64,000 bases of DNA, from contig NZ_JBBUTH010000001.1 of NCBI RefSeq assembly GCF_038066595.1, positions 1 through 64,000 on the forward strand. Direction: 5' to 3'. The stretch's first letter is position 1; each line of letters opens with the position of its first letter. Shown piece after piece: positions 27,594 to 34,845 of the stretch. A program made the position numbers and the translations under genes. The stretch is from Pseudaquabacterium inlustre. GTDB taxonomy: Bacteria; Pseudomonadota; Gammaproteobacteria; Burkholderiales; Burkholderiaceae_C. Below the pieces are notes generated by a model. That model did not search any database. It had not been told where the DNA came from and saw only the letters and a program-made list of their open reading frames with translations.

Positions 27594-28007
27594 TCAGCCC
27601 TGGCTGGGGCTCTTCATGGCGTCGGTGAGCGTGCGCACGGAGCCGTTGATGAAGCGCAGCGCCGCCTCGTAGCGCACGGTGTTCTCGGCGAAGCTGGCGC
27701 GTTCGCGGTCGAGGTCGACCGTGTTGCGGTCCACCGAATCCTGGGAATAGCGGGCATACAGCAGATTGGGCGGCTCGCCATCGCTGGTGGGCGCGGTCCC
27801 GAAGTGGCCGGCATGCGTGGCGGCCATCGTGCCGGCGGCCTGGGCCTGGCCGGTGGCCTCGCGCAGGGCCTGCGCGAAGTCCATCTCGCGGGCCTGGTAG
27901 CCCGGCGTGTCCGCATTGGCGATGTTGCTGGCGATCAGGCGCTGACGCTCTGCGCGCAGCACCAGGGCGTTGGCCTGGAAATCGAGCGTCTGTGTCAGTC
28001 GTTGCAT
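27594..28007 (-). CDS. flgB: Flagellar proximal rod protein FlgB
   Basis: FlgB is the first rod subunit and the first gene of the operon. The 137-residue product begins MQRLTQTLDFQANALVLRAERQ and has the signature ASNIANADTPGYQAREMDF, the normal FlgB start. The frame is open far upstream, but only this ATG gives a family-sized protein. The 183-base gap to divergent flgA must carry the operon promoter; I could not assign a convincing sigma54 or sigma28 element for this strand. Confidence 0.95.
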   Translation of the reverse strand: MQRLTQTLDFQANALVLRAERQRLIASNIANADTPGYQAREMDFAQALREATGQAQAAGTMAATHAGHFGTAPTSDGEPPNLLYARYSQDSVDRNTVDLDRERASFAENTVRYEAALRFINGSVRTLTDAMKSPSQG

Positions 28008-28137
28008 GGTCGTCTTTCGGTTGTCGGGGACATCCGGCTGCGGGTTCGCCATCGGGACAGCGCCGCCGGCCATGCGGGCAGGCTGCTCGATGCCAGGGCA
28101 TTGTGGGCAGGCACGCCGCCGAACATGAGCCCGATAA

Positions 28138-28152
28138 GCCGGACGATCCGGC
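28138..28152. repeat. Inverted repeat between divergent flgB and flgA
   Basis: GCCGGA-CGA-TCCGGC is a perfect six-base inverted repeat in the 183-base region between flgB and flgA. A CCCGATAA sequence, seven of eight matches to a sigma28 -10 box, lies just before it (28130-28137), but no matching -35 is seen at the right distance. It could be a regulator site or chance in GC-rich DNA. Confidence 0.3.
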
Positions 28153-28190
28153 GACATTTCCAGGCAACGCGCCACCGCCCCCAGGGCACC

Positions 28191-29045
28191 ATGCGCAGCG
28201 TGAACACCATCCTGCCCATGCCCCGTCCGGCTGTGCCGCAGCGTCCAGCGCACCGCGCCTGGCGCCGAGGTGCGGCCGGCGTGCCGCGCCTGGGCCTGGG
28301 CCTGGGCCTGGGTCAGAGTCTGGGCCTGGCCGTCGCGCTGGCGCTGCCCGCGCCGGCGCGCGCCGCCGACGAGGCCAGCGCCGTGCCGGCGGGTACCGAG
28401 ATCGCCCAGTGGATGCGCCAGGCGGCACAAACCGCCCTGGCCTCCCCCGACGACACCGGTGCCGCCACCGCCCCCGCGGCCACGCCGCCGCGCATCGAGG
28501 TGGTGGTGGGCCGGCTCGATCCGCGCCTGAAGCTGGCCCCCTGCCAGACCGTGCAGCCCTACCTGCCCCCCGGCAGCCGGGCGATCGGCCAGACGCGCAT
28601 CGGCCTGCGCTGCACCCAGGGCCCGAAGGCCTGGAACGTCTACCTGCCGGTGACGGTGAAGGTCTTCGCCCGCTCGCTGGTGGCCACCACCGCCGTGCCG
28701 GCGGGCACCGTGCTGCAGCGCCAGCACCTGACGCAGGCCGAGGTGGACGTGGCCGCCAGCACCGACCCCGCCATCGGCCAGCCCGACCTGGCCGTGGGCC
28801 GCACGCTGGCCCGCAACCTGGCCGCCGGCGATGCGCTGCGCCAGGCCGATCTGAAGCCCCGACTGTGGTTCGCCGCCGGTGACACCGTGCGCGTGGTGGC
28901 CATGGGCCCGGGCTTCCAGATCGCCGCCGACGGCCAGGCGCTGAGCCCCGGCATCGACGGCCAGACCGTGCGCGCGCGCATCGACGGCGGGCGCATCGTT
29001 TCGGGCGTGGCCACGGCCGACCGCCGCATCGAGGTGCCGATGTGA
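28191..29045 (+). CDS. flgA: Flagellar P-ring assembly chaperone FlgA
   Basis: FlgA is the periplasmic chaperone for FlgI. The 284-residue precursor has an N-terminal signal region containing an unusual LGLGLGLGQSLGLAVALALP hydrophobic run, encoded by a TGGGCC hexamer repeat at 28291-28308. The mature part carries the SAF-domain features: RIEVVVGRLDPRLKLAPC, YLPVTVKVFARSLVATTAVPAGTVL, and the C-terminal AAGDTVRVVAMGPGFQI. Starts at 28191 and 28218 are both possible. It is divergent from flgB and lies upstream of flgM-flgN. Confidence 0.9.
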   Translation: MRSVNTILPMPRPAVPQRPAHRAWRRGAAGVPRLGLGLGLGQSLGLAVALALPAPARAADEASAVPAGTEIAQWMRQAAQTALASPDDTGAATAPAATPPRIEVVVGRLDPRLKLAPCQTVQPYLPPGSRAIGQTRIGLRCTQGPKAWNVYLPVTVKVFARSLVATTAVPAGTVLQRQHLTQAEVDVAASTDPAIGQPDLAVGRTLARNLAAGDALRQADLKPRLWFAAGDTVRVVAMGPGFQIAADGQALSPGIDGQTVRARIDGGRIVSGVATADRRIEVPM

Positions 29046-29090
29046 GCCCCCTGCCCCGGCCGTCCGGCCCGCCCGCCGGCCTCCTCGATC

Positions 29091-29112
29091 CCCCGAATTA
29101 CGGGGTGTTTCC
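29091..29112 (+). terminator. Possible weak terminator after flgA
   Basis: CCCCG-AATTA-CGGGG forms a five-base-pair hairpin at 29091-29105 followed by TGTTTCC. It lies 45 bases after the flgA stop and just before the flgM promoter. The stem is short and the T tract is broken, so termination would be partial at best. Confidence 0.35.
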
Positions 29113-29132
29113 GGTTTTCGGCCCAAAAGGCC

Positions 29133-29159
29133 TAAAGTCCGTCGAGGGGCGGTCGATAC
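29133..29159 (+). promoter_or_regulatory. Sigma28 (FliA) promoter of flgM
   Basis: TAAAGTCC at 29133-29140, an exact 11-base spacer, and GTCGATAC at 29152-29159 match the FliA consensus TAAAGTTT-N11-GCCGATAA at 12 of 16 positions. The predicted start is about 45 bases before the flgM ATG at 29212. A FliA-dependent flgM promoter fits the known feedback in which the anti-sigma factor is made late. Confidence 0.8.
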
Positions 29160-29211
29160 CCCGAACATGTCTCAAGGGCGGGCAGTCCGTACGCCCCAGA
29201 TGGAGTCCACC

Positions 29212-29502
29212 ATGAAGATCGGTCAACTTGATAACAAGGGCGTCACCCCGGCCGTCAGCGAGCGACGTGCCTCGGGCACCGGCAACGCCGGTGGCAAGAC
29301 GGAAGCCAGTGCCCAGGTCGAACTGTCGGCCACCGTCAGCCAGCTGACGGCCGGCAGCACGGAGAGTGTGTTCGACGCCGACAAGGTCAAGCGCATCTCC
29401 GACGCCATCCGCGACGGCAAGTTCGAAGTCAACGCCGACGCGATCGCCGACAAGCTGATCAGCAACGCCCGCGAGTTGCTGGGCAGCGTCGGCAAGTCCT
29501 GA
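29212..29502 (+). CDS. flgM: Anti-sigma28 factor FlgM
   Basis: FlgM binds FliA until the hook is complete and FlgM is secreted. The 96-residue product is short, polar and mostly disordered at the N-terminus. Its C-terminal half DADKVKRISDAIRDGKFEVNADAIADKLI is the conserved FliA-binding region. I place the start at 29212 (MKIGQL); an upstream in-frame ATG at 29167 would add 15 odd residues and lie almost on the predicted transcription start. It has its own FliA promoter and is followed by flgN after 49 bases. Confidence 0.92.
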   Translation: MKIGQLDNKGVTPAVSERRASGTGNAGGKTEASAQVELSATVSQLTAGSTESVFDADKVKRISDAIRDGKFEVNADAIADKLISNARELLGSVGKS

Positions 29503-29551
29503 GCGCCACCCCATTCCTCACGCGGTGGCCTGACGGCCATCGTCCACTGGC

Positions 29552-29968
29552 ATGCTGCACTCGCCCGCCGAACTGGCCGCCCTGCAAGCCGAGACAGGGC
29601 AGCGCGCCGACCTCGACTCCCTGGTGAGTGCGGTCGAGCAGCGCCTGGGCGCGCTCAACGATGCGCTGCGCGACCGCAACGCACCCTCGATCGAGCTGCA
29701 TGCCAACGAACTGCACCGCGACCTCGCCCGTGCCGTCGAGGCCTTCATGCACGCAGCGCGCCACGGCGGCGTGCCCGAGCCGATGCGCCTGCGCCTGGCC
29801 CGGGCCGGTGCCCAGGTGGCCCGCCAGCGCGAAGCCCTGGCCCGCGCCACCGCCGCGCTCGACCGCGCCATCGATGTGCTGATGCCCCCGCCGATCGCTC
29901 ATGGCGGCGTCTATGGCGCCAACGGCCGCGCCGACAGCCTGCTGCGCGGCGGCAGCCTCAGCGCCTGA
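29552..29968 (+). CDS. flgN: FlgN-family export chaperone for FlgK and FlgL
   Basis: The 138-residue, highly helical, Ala/Arg/Leu-rich protein has weak sequence signatures, but its size, helical content (for example VEQRLGALNDALRDRNAPS and GAQVARQREALARATAALDRAI) and place directly after flgM identify it as FlgN. Its clients FlgK and FlgL are encoded at 17413-20552. The C-terminal GVYGANGRADSLLRGG tail, including an YGANG motif, is common in betaproteobacterial FlgN. Confidence 0.8.
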   Translation: MLHSPAELAALQAETGQRADLDSLVSAVEQRLGALNDALRDRNAPSIELHANELHRDLARAVEAFMHAARHGGVPEPMRLRLARAGAQVARQREALARATAALDRAIDVLMPPPIAHGGVYGANGRADSLLRGGSLSA

Positions 29969-29974
29969 CCCGCG

Positions 29975-30955
29975 CTACTGCACCTGCGACGACGACGGTG
30001 GCGACTCGCGCCCCGGCGTGAACAGCTCGCCCACGTCCACCGCGTCGAAGCGGTACTGCGCACCGCAGAAGTCGCAGCCCACCTCCACCTCGCCGCGCTC
30101 GGCGATGATGCCGTGCACCTCCTCGGCGCCCAGGCTGGTCAGCATGCCGGCCACGCGCTCGCGCGAGCAGCTGCACTTGAACTGCGGCGTCAGCGGCTCG
30201 AACACACGCAGCGTCTCCTCCCAGAACAGCCGGTGCAGCACCTGCTCGGGCGCCAGCGCCAGCAGCTCTTCCGAGGTCAGCGTGGCGGCCAGCATGGCGA
30301 TGCGCTGGAAATCCTCGTTGGCGCCGATGTGCGCCTCGTCGGGGCTGTAGGCCACGCCGCCCGACGACTGCACGCCGCCTTCGATCGGCAGGCGCTGGAT
30401 CAGCAGGCCGGCCGCCACCTCGTCGTTGGCAGCCAGCACCAGGCGGGTGTCGAGCTGCTCGCTCTGCAGCATGTAGTGCTCGAGCACCTGCGACAGCTGT
30501 TGCAGCGGCTCGCGCTGGTCGCCATGCAGCGGCACCACGCCCTGGTAGGGCTGCTGGCCGGGCAGGCGGTCCTGCGGGTCGAGCGTGATCGCACAGCGGC
30601 CCTGGCCGTGCACGTTCACCAGCGCGGCCAGACCGGCGCCGGCCGGCACCTCGCCAGTCACCTTGGCGGTGACGCGAAAGCCGAAGTCCGAGCGCGTCTC
30701 GGCCACCGCCAGCTTCACCGGCCCGTCGCCCTGCACCTGCAGCACCAGCGCGCCGTTGAACTTCAGATTGCCCTGCATCAGCACGCCGGCCGCGGCCATC
30801 TCGCCCAGCAGCGCGCGCACCTCGGGCGCGAAGGCATGGCCGCCATCGCTGGCGCTGGCGCGGCGCGACATGGCCTCGCGCCAGCTGCCCGACAGGCGCA
30901 CCAACATGCCGCGCACCGGCAGGCCTTCGAACATGAACTTGATCAGCTGATCCAT
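29975..30955 (-). CDS. hslO: Redox-regulated chaperone Hsp33 (HslO)
   Basis: Hsp33 is a cytoplasmic holdase activated by oxidation and unfolding. The 326-residue protein shows the N-terminal LIKFMFEGLPVRGMLVRLSGSW block, the central GQGRCAITLDP region, and the C-terminal zinc switch CSCSRER followed by VGCDFCGAQYRFD, giving the four cysteines as CxC and CxxC. The tail after the zinc domain is Ser/Pro-rich. It is convergent with flgN and lies 16 bases downstream of the carbonic anhydrase-like gene. Confidence 0.95.
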   Translation of the reverse strand: MDQLIKFMFEGLPVRGMLVRLSGSWREAMSRRASASDGGHAFAPEVRALLGEMAAAGVLMQGNLKFNGALVLQVQGDGPVKLAVAETRSDFGFRVTAKVTGEVPAGAGLAALVNVHGQGRCAITLDPQDRLPGQQPYQGVVPLHGDQREPLQQLSQVLEHYMLQSEQLDTRLVLAANDEVAAGLLIQRLPIEGGVQSSGGVAYSPDEAHIGANEDFQRIAMLAATLTSEELLALAPEQVLHRLFWEETLRVFEPLTPQFKCSCSRERVAGMLTSLGAEEVHGIIAERGEVEVGCDFCGAQYRFDAVDVGELFTPGRESPPSSSQVQ

Positions 30956-30971
30956 CGTGCGGGCCCGGCGC

Positions 30972-31499
30972 TCAGCGGTCGATGCGCAGCAGCTGGCCGC
31001 GGTGCAGCGCGGCCTGGGCCACGTAGTGCCGCGCGCTCATCTGCACGCGGGCGATCTGCTCGGGCGTGAGCTCGCGCACCACCTTGGCCGGGCTGCCGAC
31101 GATCAGCACGCCGTCGGGGAACTCCTTGCCCTCGGTGACCAGCGAGCCGGCACCGACGATGCTGTTCTTGCCGATGCGCGCACCGTTGAGGATCACGCTC
31201 TGGATGCCCACCAGCGTGCAGTCGCCGATGCTGCAGCCGTGCAGCACCACCTGGTGGCCCACGGTCACGTCATCGCCGATGGTCAGCGGCTTGGCCGTGT
31301 CGATGTGCAGCACGCTGCCGTCCTGCACATTGCTGTTGCGGCCCACCGAGATGCGGTCGTTGTCGCCGCGCAGGATGGCGCCGTACCAGACGCTGGCGTT
31401 CTCGGCGAGGTGGATGTTGCCGATGACCTGGGCCGAATCGGCCACCCAGGCACTGGGATGGACCTCGGGCGTGCGCTCGCCGAGCTGGTAGATGGCCAT
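30972..31499 (-). CDS. Gamma carbonic anhydrase-family protein
   Basis: The 175-residue protein is a left-handed beta-helix hexapeptide-repeat protein of the gamma carbonic anhydrase/YrdA group, which form trimers with metal at the subunit interface. The three His ligand positions are visible in VLHIDT, TVGHQVVLHGC (two His). Whether it hydrates CO2 or acts otherwise is unknown for most bacterial members. I chose the ATG at 31499 (MAIYQLGERTPEVHPSAWVA), which matches family starts; the longer frame reads into upstream non-coding DNA. Confidence 0.88.
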   Translation of the reverse strand: MAIYQLGERTPEVHPSAWVADSAQVIGNIHLAENASVWYGAILRGDNDRISVGRNSNVQDGSVLHIDTAKPLTIGDDVTVGHQVVLHGCSIGDCTLVGIQSVILNGARIGKNSIVGAGSLVTEGKEFPDGVLIVGSPAKVVRELTPEQIARVQMSARHYVAQAALHRGQLLRIDR

Positions 31500-31573
31500 G
31501 GGTGGCAAGAATCCTGTGAAGCGGGTGGGAGGAAACGACACCGTCCACAACCCCGGCTGCGACGGCAAAGCCT

Positions 31574-32398
31574 ATGATTTTAAGGATGCCGACCGAGTCC
31601 ACCGCCCTGCCCTGCGTGCGCCCCCACGCGCTGCACGCCCTGCAGCTGACCGATCCCGCCACCAAGGCCGCCGCCGCGCTGGAGTTGTGGCGCGCGCTGC
31701 GCGCCGGCGAGCAGCGCATCGACCCGCACGCCGCGCTGGCCGAGCCCCCGGGGCTGCCCGGACGTCCCCCACGCCCGGCCTTGGTGCCCCATGTGCAGCT
31801 GGCGCGGCGCTCGCCCTTCACCACCGCCGGCCGTGCGGCGCTGTTGCACGCCATCGCCCACATCGAGTTCAACGCCATCAACCTGGCGCTGGACGCCGTG
31901 TGGCGCTTTGCCGGCCTGCCCGAGGCCTTCTACCGCGACTGGCTGCAGGTAGCGGCCGAGGAGGCCATCCACTTCGGGCTGCTGGAGCGCCACCTGCACA
32001 GCCTGGGCCACGCCTATGGCGACTTCGACGCCCACGACGGTCTGTGGACCATGACCGAACGCACCAAGCACGACGTGCTGGCGCGCATGGCGCTGGTGCC
32101 GCGCACGCTGGAAGCCCGCGGCCTGGACGCCACACCCCCCATCCAGGCCAAGCTGCGCCGCGCTGGCGACCTGGCCGCCGTGGCCATCCTCGACCGCATC
32201 CTCACCGACGAAGTGGGCCATGTGGCCATCGGCAACCGCTGGTACCGCTGGCTGTGCGATCAAGCCGGCGTCGATCCCGAAGCCAGCTACGCGCCCCTGG
32301 CGCAGCAGCACGACGCGCCGAAGCCGCGCCCGCCGTTCAACCTGGAGGCGCGTCGGGCGGCGGGGTTCACCGAGGCGGAGCTGGCGGCGCTGGGCTGA
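31574..32398 (+). CDS. DUF455 ferritin-like protein
   Basis: This 274-residue protein belongs to the DUF455 ferritin-like group. Carboxylate-bridged diiron ligands are suggested by HIEFNAINLALD, AAEEAIHFGLLERHL (ExxH) and LTDEVGHVAIG (ExxH). Function is not known; some relatives are near tRNA-modifying genes. The start could be ATG 31574 or 31586. TATGAT at 31573-31578 would make a good -10 element giving a nearly leaderless message from 31586, but no -35 is seen. It is divergent from the carbonic anhydrase-like gene. Confidence 0.8.
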   Translation: MILRMPTESTALPCVRPHALHALQLTDPATKAAAALELWRALRAGEQRIDPHAALAEPPGLPGRPPRPALVPHVQLARRSPFTTAGRAALLHAIAHIEFNAINLALDAVWRFAGLPEAFYRDWLQVAAEEAIHFGLLERHLHSLGHAYGDFDAHDGLWTMTERTKHDVLARMALVPRTLEARGLDATPPIQAKLRRAGDLAAVAILDRILTDEVGHVAIGNRWYRWLCDQAGVDPEASYAPLAQQHDAPKPRPPFNLEARRAAGFTEAELAALG

Positions 32399-32414
32399 AT
32401 GAACCGCCTGCCGG

Positions 32415-33539
32415 TCAGCGCGCGACCGGCTCGTCCTGGGTGGCCGGGAAATGCCGCATCCAGGCCTTGCGCACCAGGTGCGGCACCAGCAGGTGCAGGG
32501 GCATGCGCAGCCAGTGCGAACGCACGTACAGCAACGCCCGCGCCAGCGCTTCGCCGCCCTGTTCCGCACTGGGGTGATGCGGACGCAAGGCCCGGGTCAG
32601 CAGCCAGGCCATCGCCACGCGTTGCGGCCATGCAGGCGCCAGGGCCACCACCGCCGCGCGGTGCCCGTCCGGCACGCGTCGACCGAACAGGCGCTCGATG
32701 TGGTGCAGCGCATGGTGCAGAGGGACCTGCAGCTTCAACTCGCCCGCGCGCGCCAGCAGTTGCGGCCAGAACCCGTCCTCGACCTTCTCGAAATGCTGCA
32801 GCAGCCAGTCCATGTCCAGCAGATCCCGAAGCCCGTGCTCGAACTCCCCTTCCTGGAACAGGTGAACAGCGCTGTGCAGGACCATGTCCACCGGCTGCAG
32901 CACACGCCACTGCGGATCGGCCGGATCGATGGGACGAGAGGCCTCGATCAGCCGCGCACCATCCACCGCGAAGCTCGAGGTCGGCGCGGTGATGGTGTGG
33001 TGCAGGTCGATGACGGTGCCGCGCTTCACATGAGTCAGCGGCGGAATTTCGTGCATCCACTTCCTGTAGTAGCGCTGGTTATAGAGGTCCCGCTCCTGCG
33101 GAATCCAGCCTGCGGCGAGCAAGGCTGACTCGGCCGAGCCGACTTGGACCTTCGGCACCAGCACGTCGATATCCGACACAGTTCGACCGCGCGAAGCAGG
33201 CAACTTCAACGCGATGTAAGCGCAGCCTTTCAATACGAGCACTGGCCCCGAGAGCCTTTTCAGCGCATGCTGAATCTGCGCCAGTTCCCACCGAACCGCA
33301 TGCTGATGCCTGTCGGCCACCTCAGCGGAACGCACCAAGTAGGAGCGGGGACGCTCTGGAACTTCGCCCAGAAGCTCACGTTCCGATAGGCAATTCGCCA
33401 CGCGAGCCATCAACAGTGCCGACCTCGCCTGTCCGAGCAAATTCGCCCAGTCACTCGCGTGCAACTGAGAGAGCACAGTATCGGAGCGCAGGAGTTTCAC
33501 CAACGCCTCGGGATCCTCTGACGCAGCCTCCAACTTCAT
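32415..33539 (-). CDS. NTP_transf_5-family nucleotidyltransferase-like protein of the HprK-A cassette
   Basis: The 374-residue product has the uncharacterised nucleotidyltransferase fold (Pfam NTP_transf_5): VLVLKGCAYIALKLP, then GRTVSDIDVLVPK (DxD metal site), then VIDLHHTIT, PVDMVLHSAVHLFQEGEF and RDLLDMDWLL. The likely reaction is nucleotidyl transfer to an unknown acceptor. The ATG at 33539 is preferred; a TTG at 33563 would add eight residues. It is the last gene of a minus-strand cassette, 31 bases after the HprK-related kinase. Its 3' half is GC-rich like the genome while the 5' part becomes visibly lower in GC. Confidence 0.8.
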   Translation of the reverse strand: MKLEAASEDPEALVKLLRSDTVLSQLHASDWANLLGQARSALLMARVANCLSERELLGEVPERPRSYLVRSAEVADRHQHAVRWELAQIQHALKRLSGPVLVLKGCAYIALKLPASRGRTVSDIDVLVPKVQVGSAESALLAAGWIPQERDLYNQRYYRKWMHEIPPLTHVKRGTVIDLHHTITAPTSSFAVDGARLIEASRPIDPADPQWRVLQPVDMVLHSAVHLFQEGEFEHGLRDLLDMDWLLQHFEKVEDGFWPQLLARAGELKLQVPLHHALHHIERLFGRRVPDGHRAAVVALAPAWPQRVAMAWLLTRALRPHHPSAEQGGEALARALLYVRSHWLRMPLHLLVPHLVRKAWMRHFPATQDEPVAR

Positions 33540-33570
33540 CACAGTTCCAGCCTCACGCTCCAAGCAGGCA

Positions 33571-34491
33571 TCACGCGCGAGCCGAATTCACCAAGTTGTC
33601 GAACACCTCCACCGCTTCATCCAAGGTGGAGTAGCGGAAGTCGTAGCAGTCACACCCCTGGACCAAGTCCGCCAACAAATCAAACCCTTCGTCACCCAAC
33701 TGTGCATAGTTGAAAGCATTGCGCGCAAGTTCAATCACGCTGGTCGCCCGCGACCGTTGCGCCAACTCAGGCGACACATCCGAAACCCAGCGAGGGAACA
33801 CTATCCACCTGGCGATTGCTGGATGCTGCATGCGCGCCACATGAAGCGCGGGTGCGCGCATGTGTGTGACATCACCCTTGACAGTATTTCTGGTCAGCCG
33901 GTTGAACTCAGCATCGGGCGCCCATTCCCGAATCAGTTCAATGGACCGGTTCTTCAGACTCACGGCGCGGCAGAGGGGCCAGATGCGTCCCGACCCGTCA
34001 CGATCTACGAGGGCCATCTCATCCGAGATCAGCCTCCATCCAGCATGAATGAGACCAGCACACAAGGTGCTTTTGCCCGACCCAGGAGGTGCCGGCAGTA
34101 GAACCGCCGCCCCGTTGCGTTCGATCACGGCCGCATGCAACAAGAGATACTGGTGAGCCTGACTGGCCACACACCAGTTCATTGACCACTCCAGCAAAGG
34201 GAACGCATGATCTAACGGCATCGGCTCAAAGATAGGCCTGCCATCAAATACGAACCGCGCTTGTGGCCACATCCAGCGACGCAGCCCGCTGCCTGGCATC
34301 AAACCGATTGAAAAATCTGTATATTCCTCGGGGTCAGGAAGCGGATAGTCACCATACAAAGTCGCCAACCCGCTGGCGACTGACTCAAGGCTGGAGGCGA
34401 TTTGAGTGATGAAGGGGCCGGTGCGCAAGCGCAACCGCCCTTGCCGTAGAAACGCCATCAACTCGGCTCGGCCAAGTTCTGCCAGTATCAC
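33571..34491 (-). CDS. HprK-related kinase A
   Basis: The 306-residue protein resembles the C-terminal kinase domain of HPr kinase/phosphorylase. The P-loop is APPGSGKST (residues 134-142), preceded by YLLLHAAVIERNGAAVLLP and followed by GWRLISDEMALVD, the Walker B-like and base region. The HPr-binding signature and the hexamer-forming N-terminal domain of true HprK are absent, and no HPr gene is near. It starts with GTG, overlapping the stop of the PqqD-like gene by four bases. The family is named HprK-related kinase A because it occurs with a PqqD homologue and a nucleotidyltransferase; its substrate is unknown. Confidence 0.85.
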   Translation of the reverse strand: MILAELGRAELMAFLRQGRLRLRTGPFITQIASSLESVASGLATLYGDYPLPDPEEYTDFSIGLMPGSGLRRWMWPQARFVFDGRPIFEPMPLDHAFPLLEWSMNWCVASQAHQYLLLHAAVIERNGAAVLLPAPPGSGKSTLCAGLIHAGWRLISDEMALVDRDGSGRIWPLCRAVSLKNRSIELIREWAPDAEFNRLTRNTVKGDVTHMRAPALHVARMQHPAIARWIVFPRWVSDVSPELAQRSRATSVIELARNAFNYAQLGDEGFDLLADLVQGCDCYDFRYSTLDEAVEVFDNLVNSARA

Positions 34492-34778
34492 TCAACAATA
34501 GCCTCGATAAGTCCAGCGCGTCTAAGCTCGTTGAGTGCACTGGAGAGCAAGTCATCAACGCCAGACAAACTAGACGGCCCCATTAACTGACACAACCAGC
34601 TGGCCAACGATGCGGTACCCACTGGCTCACTGATTATCCTGTCGAGAACCAACGCCACCACCGAGCCCATGCAGTGAACTGCACCTGATCCAATCTCATG
34701 AACCAACCACTCCCCGTCAATTTCCCGCCATGAAAAATCAGACGCAGGTAGCGCTGCCCAACGCTCATCGACACTCAT
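34488..34778 (-). CDS. PqqD-like protein of the HprK-A cassette
   Basis: The 96-residue protein has a PqqD-type winged fold: ERWAALPASDFSWREIDGEWLVHE, GSGAVHCMGSVVALVLDRI, and LLSSALNELRRAGLIE. PqqD folds are RiPP recognition elements that hold a leader peptide for a modifying enzyme. Here the partner would be the HprK-related kinase, with whose gene it overlaps by four bases. The presumed bound peptide is the product of the upstream gene at 34845-35402. GC content is low compared with the rest of the window. Confidence 0.78.
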   Translation of the reverse strand: MSVDERWAALPASDFSWREIDGEWLVHEIGSGAVHCMGSVVALVLDRIISEPVGTASLASWLCQLMGPSSLSGVDDLLSSALNELRRAGLIEAIVE

Positions 34779-34829
34779 CGGCCACGCAGCCAGAGAATCA
34801 CTCAGAAATCCTCGGATTACATATTGAGA

Positions 34830-34845
34830 AATTCGCGCGCGAATT
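34830..34845 (-). terminator. Perfect palindrome at the stop of the candidate precursor gene
   Basis: AATTCGCGCGCGAATT is a perfect 16-base palindrome that touches the stop codon of the 185-residue gene. In RNA it would fold as AATTCG-CGCG-CGAATT, followed on the minus strand by TCTCAATAT. It could be a partial attenuator that lowers expression of the downstream PqqD-like/kinase/nucleotidyltransferase genes relative to the first gene. The stem is only six pairs and the T tract is poor, so this is tentative. Confidence 0.4.

Noticed and set aside
28120..28140. Possible sigma28 promoter for flgA (CCCGATAA at 28130)
   Set aside because: The -10 part is good, but no TAAA-type -35 lies 11 bases upstream, so I did not call it.
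28008..28190. Possible sigma54 promoter for the flgB operon
   Set aside because: TGGCGCG and TGGCATCG stretches on the minus strand do not have the required GG-N10-GC spacing.
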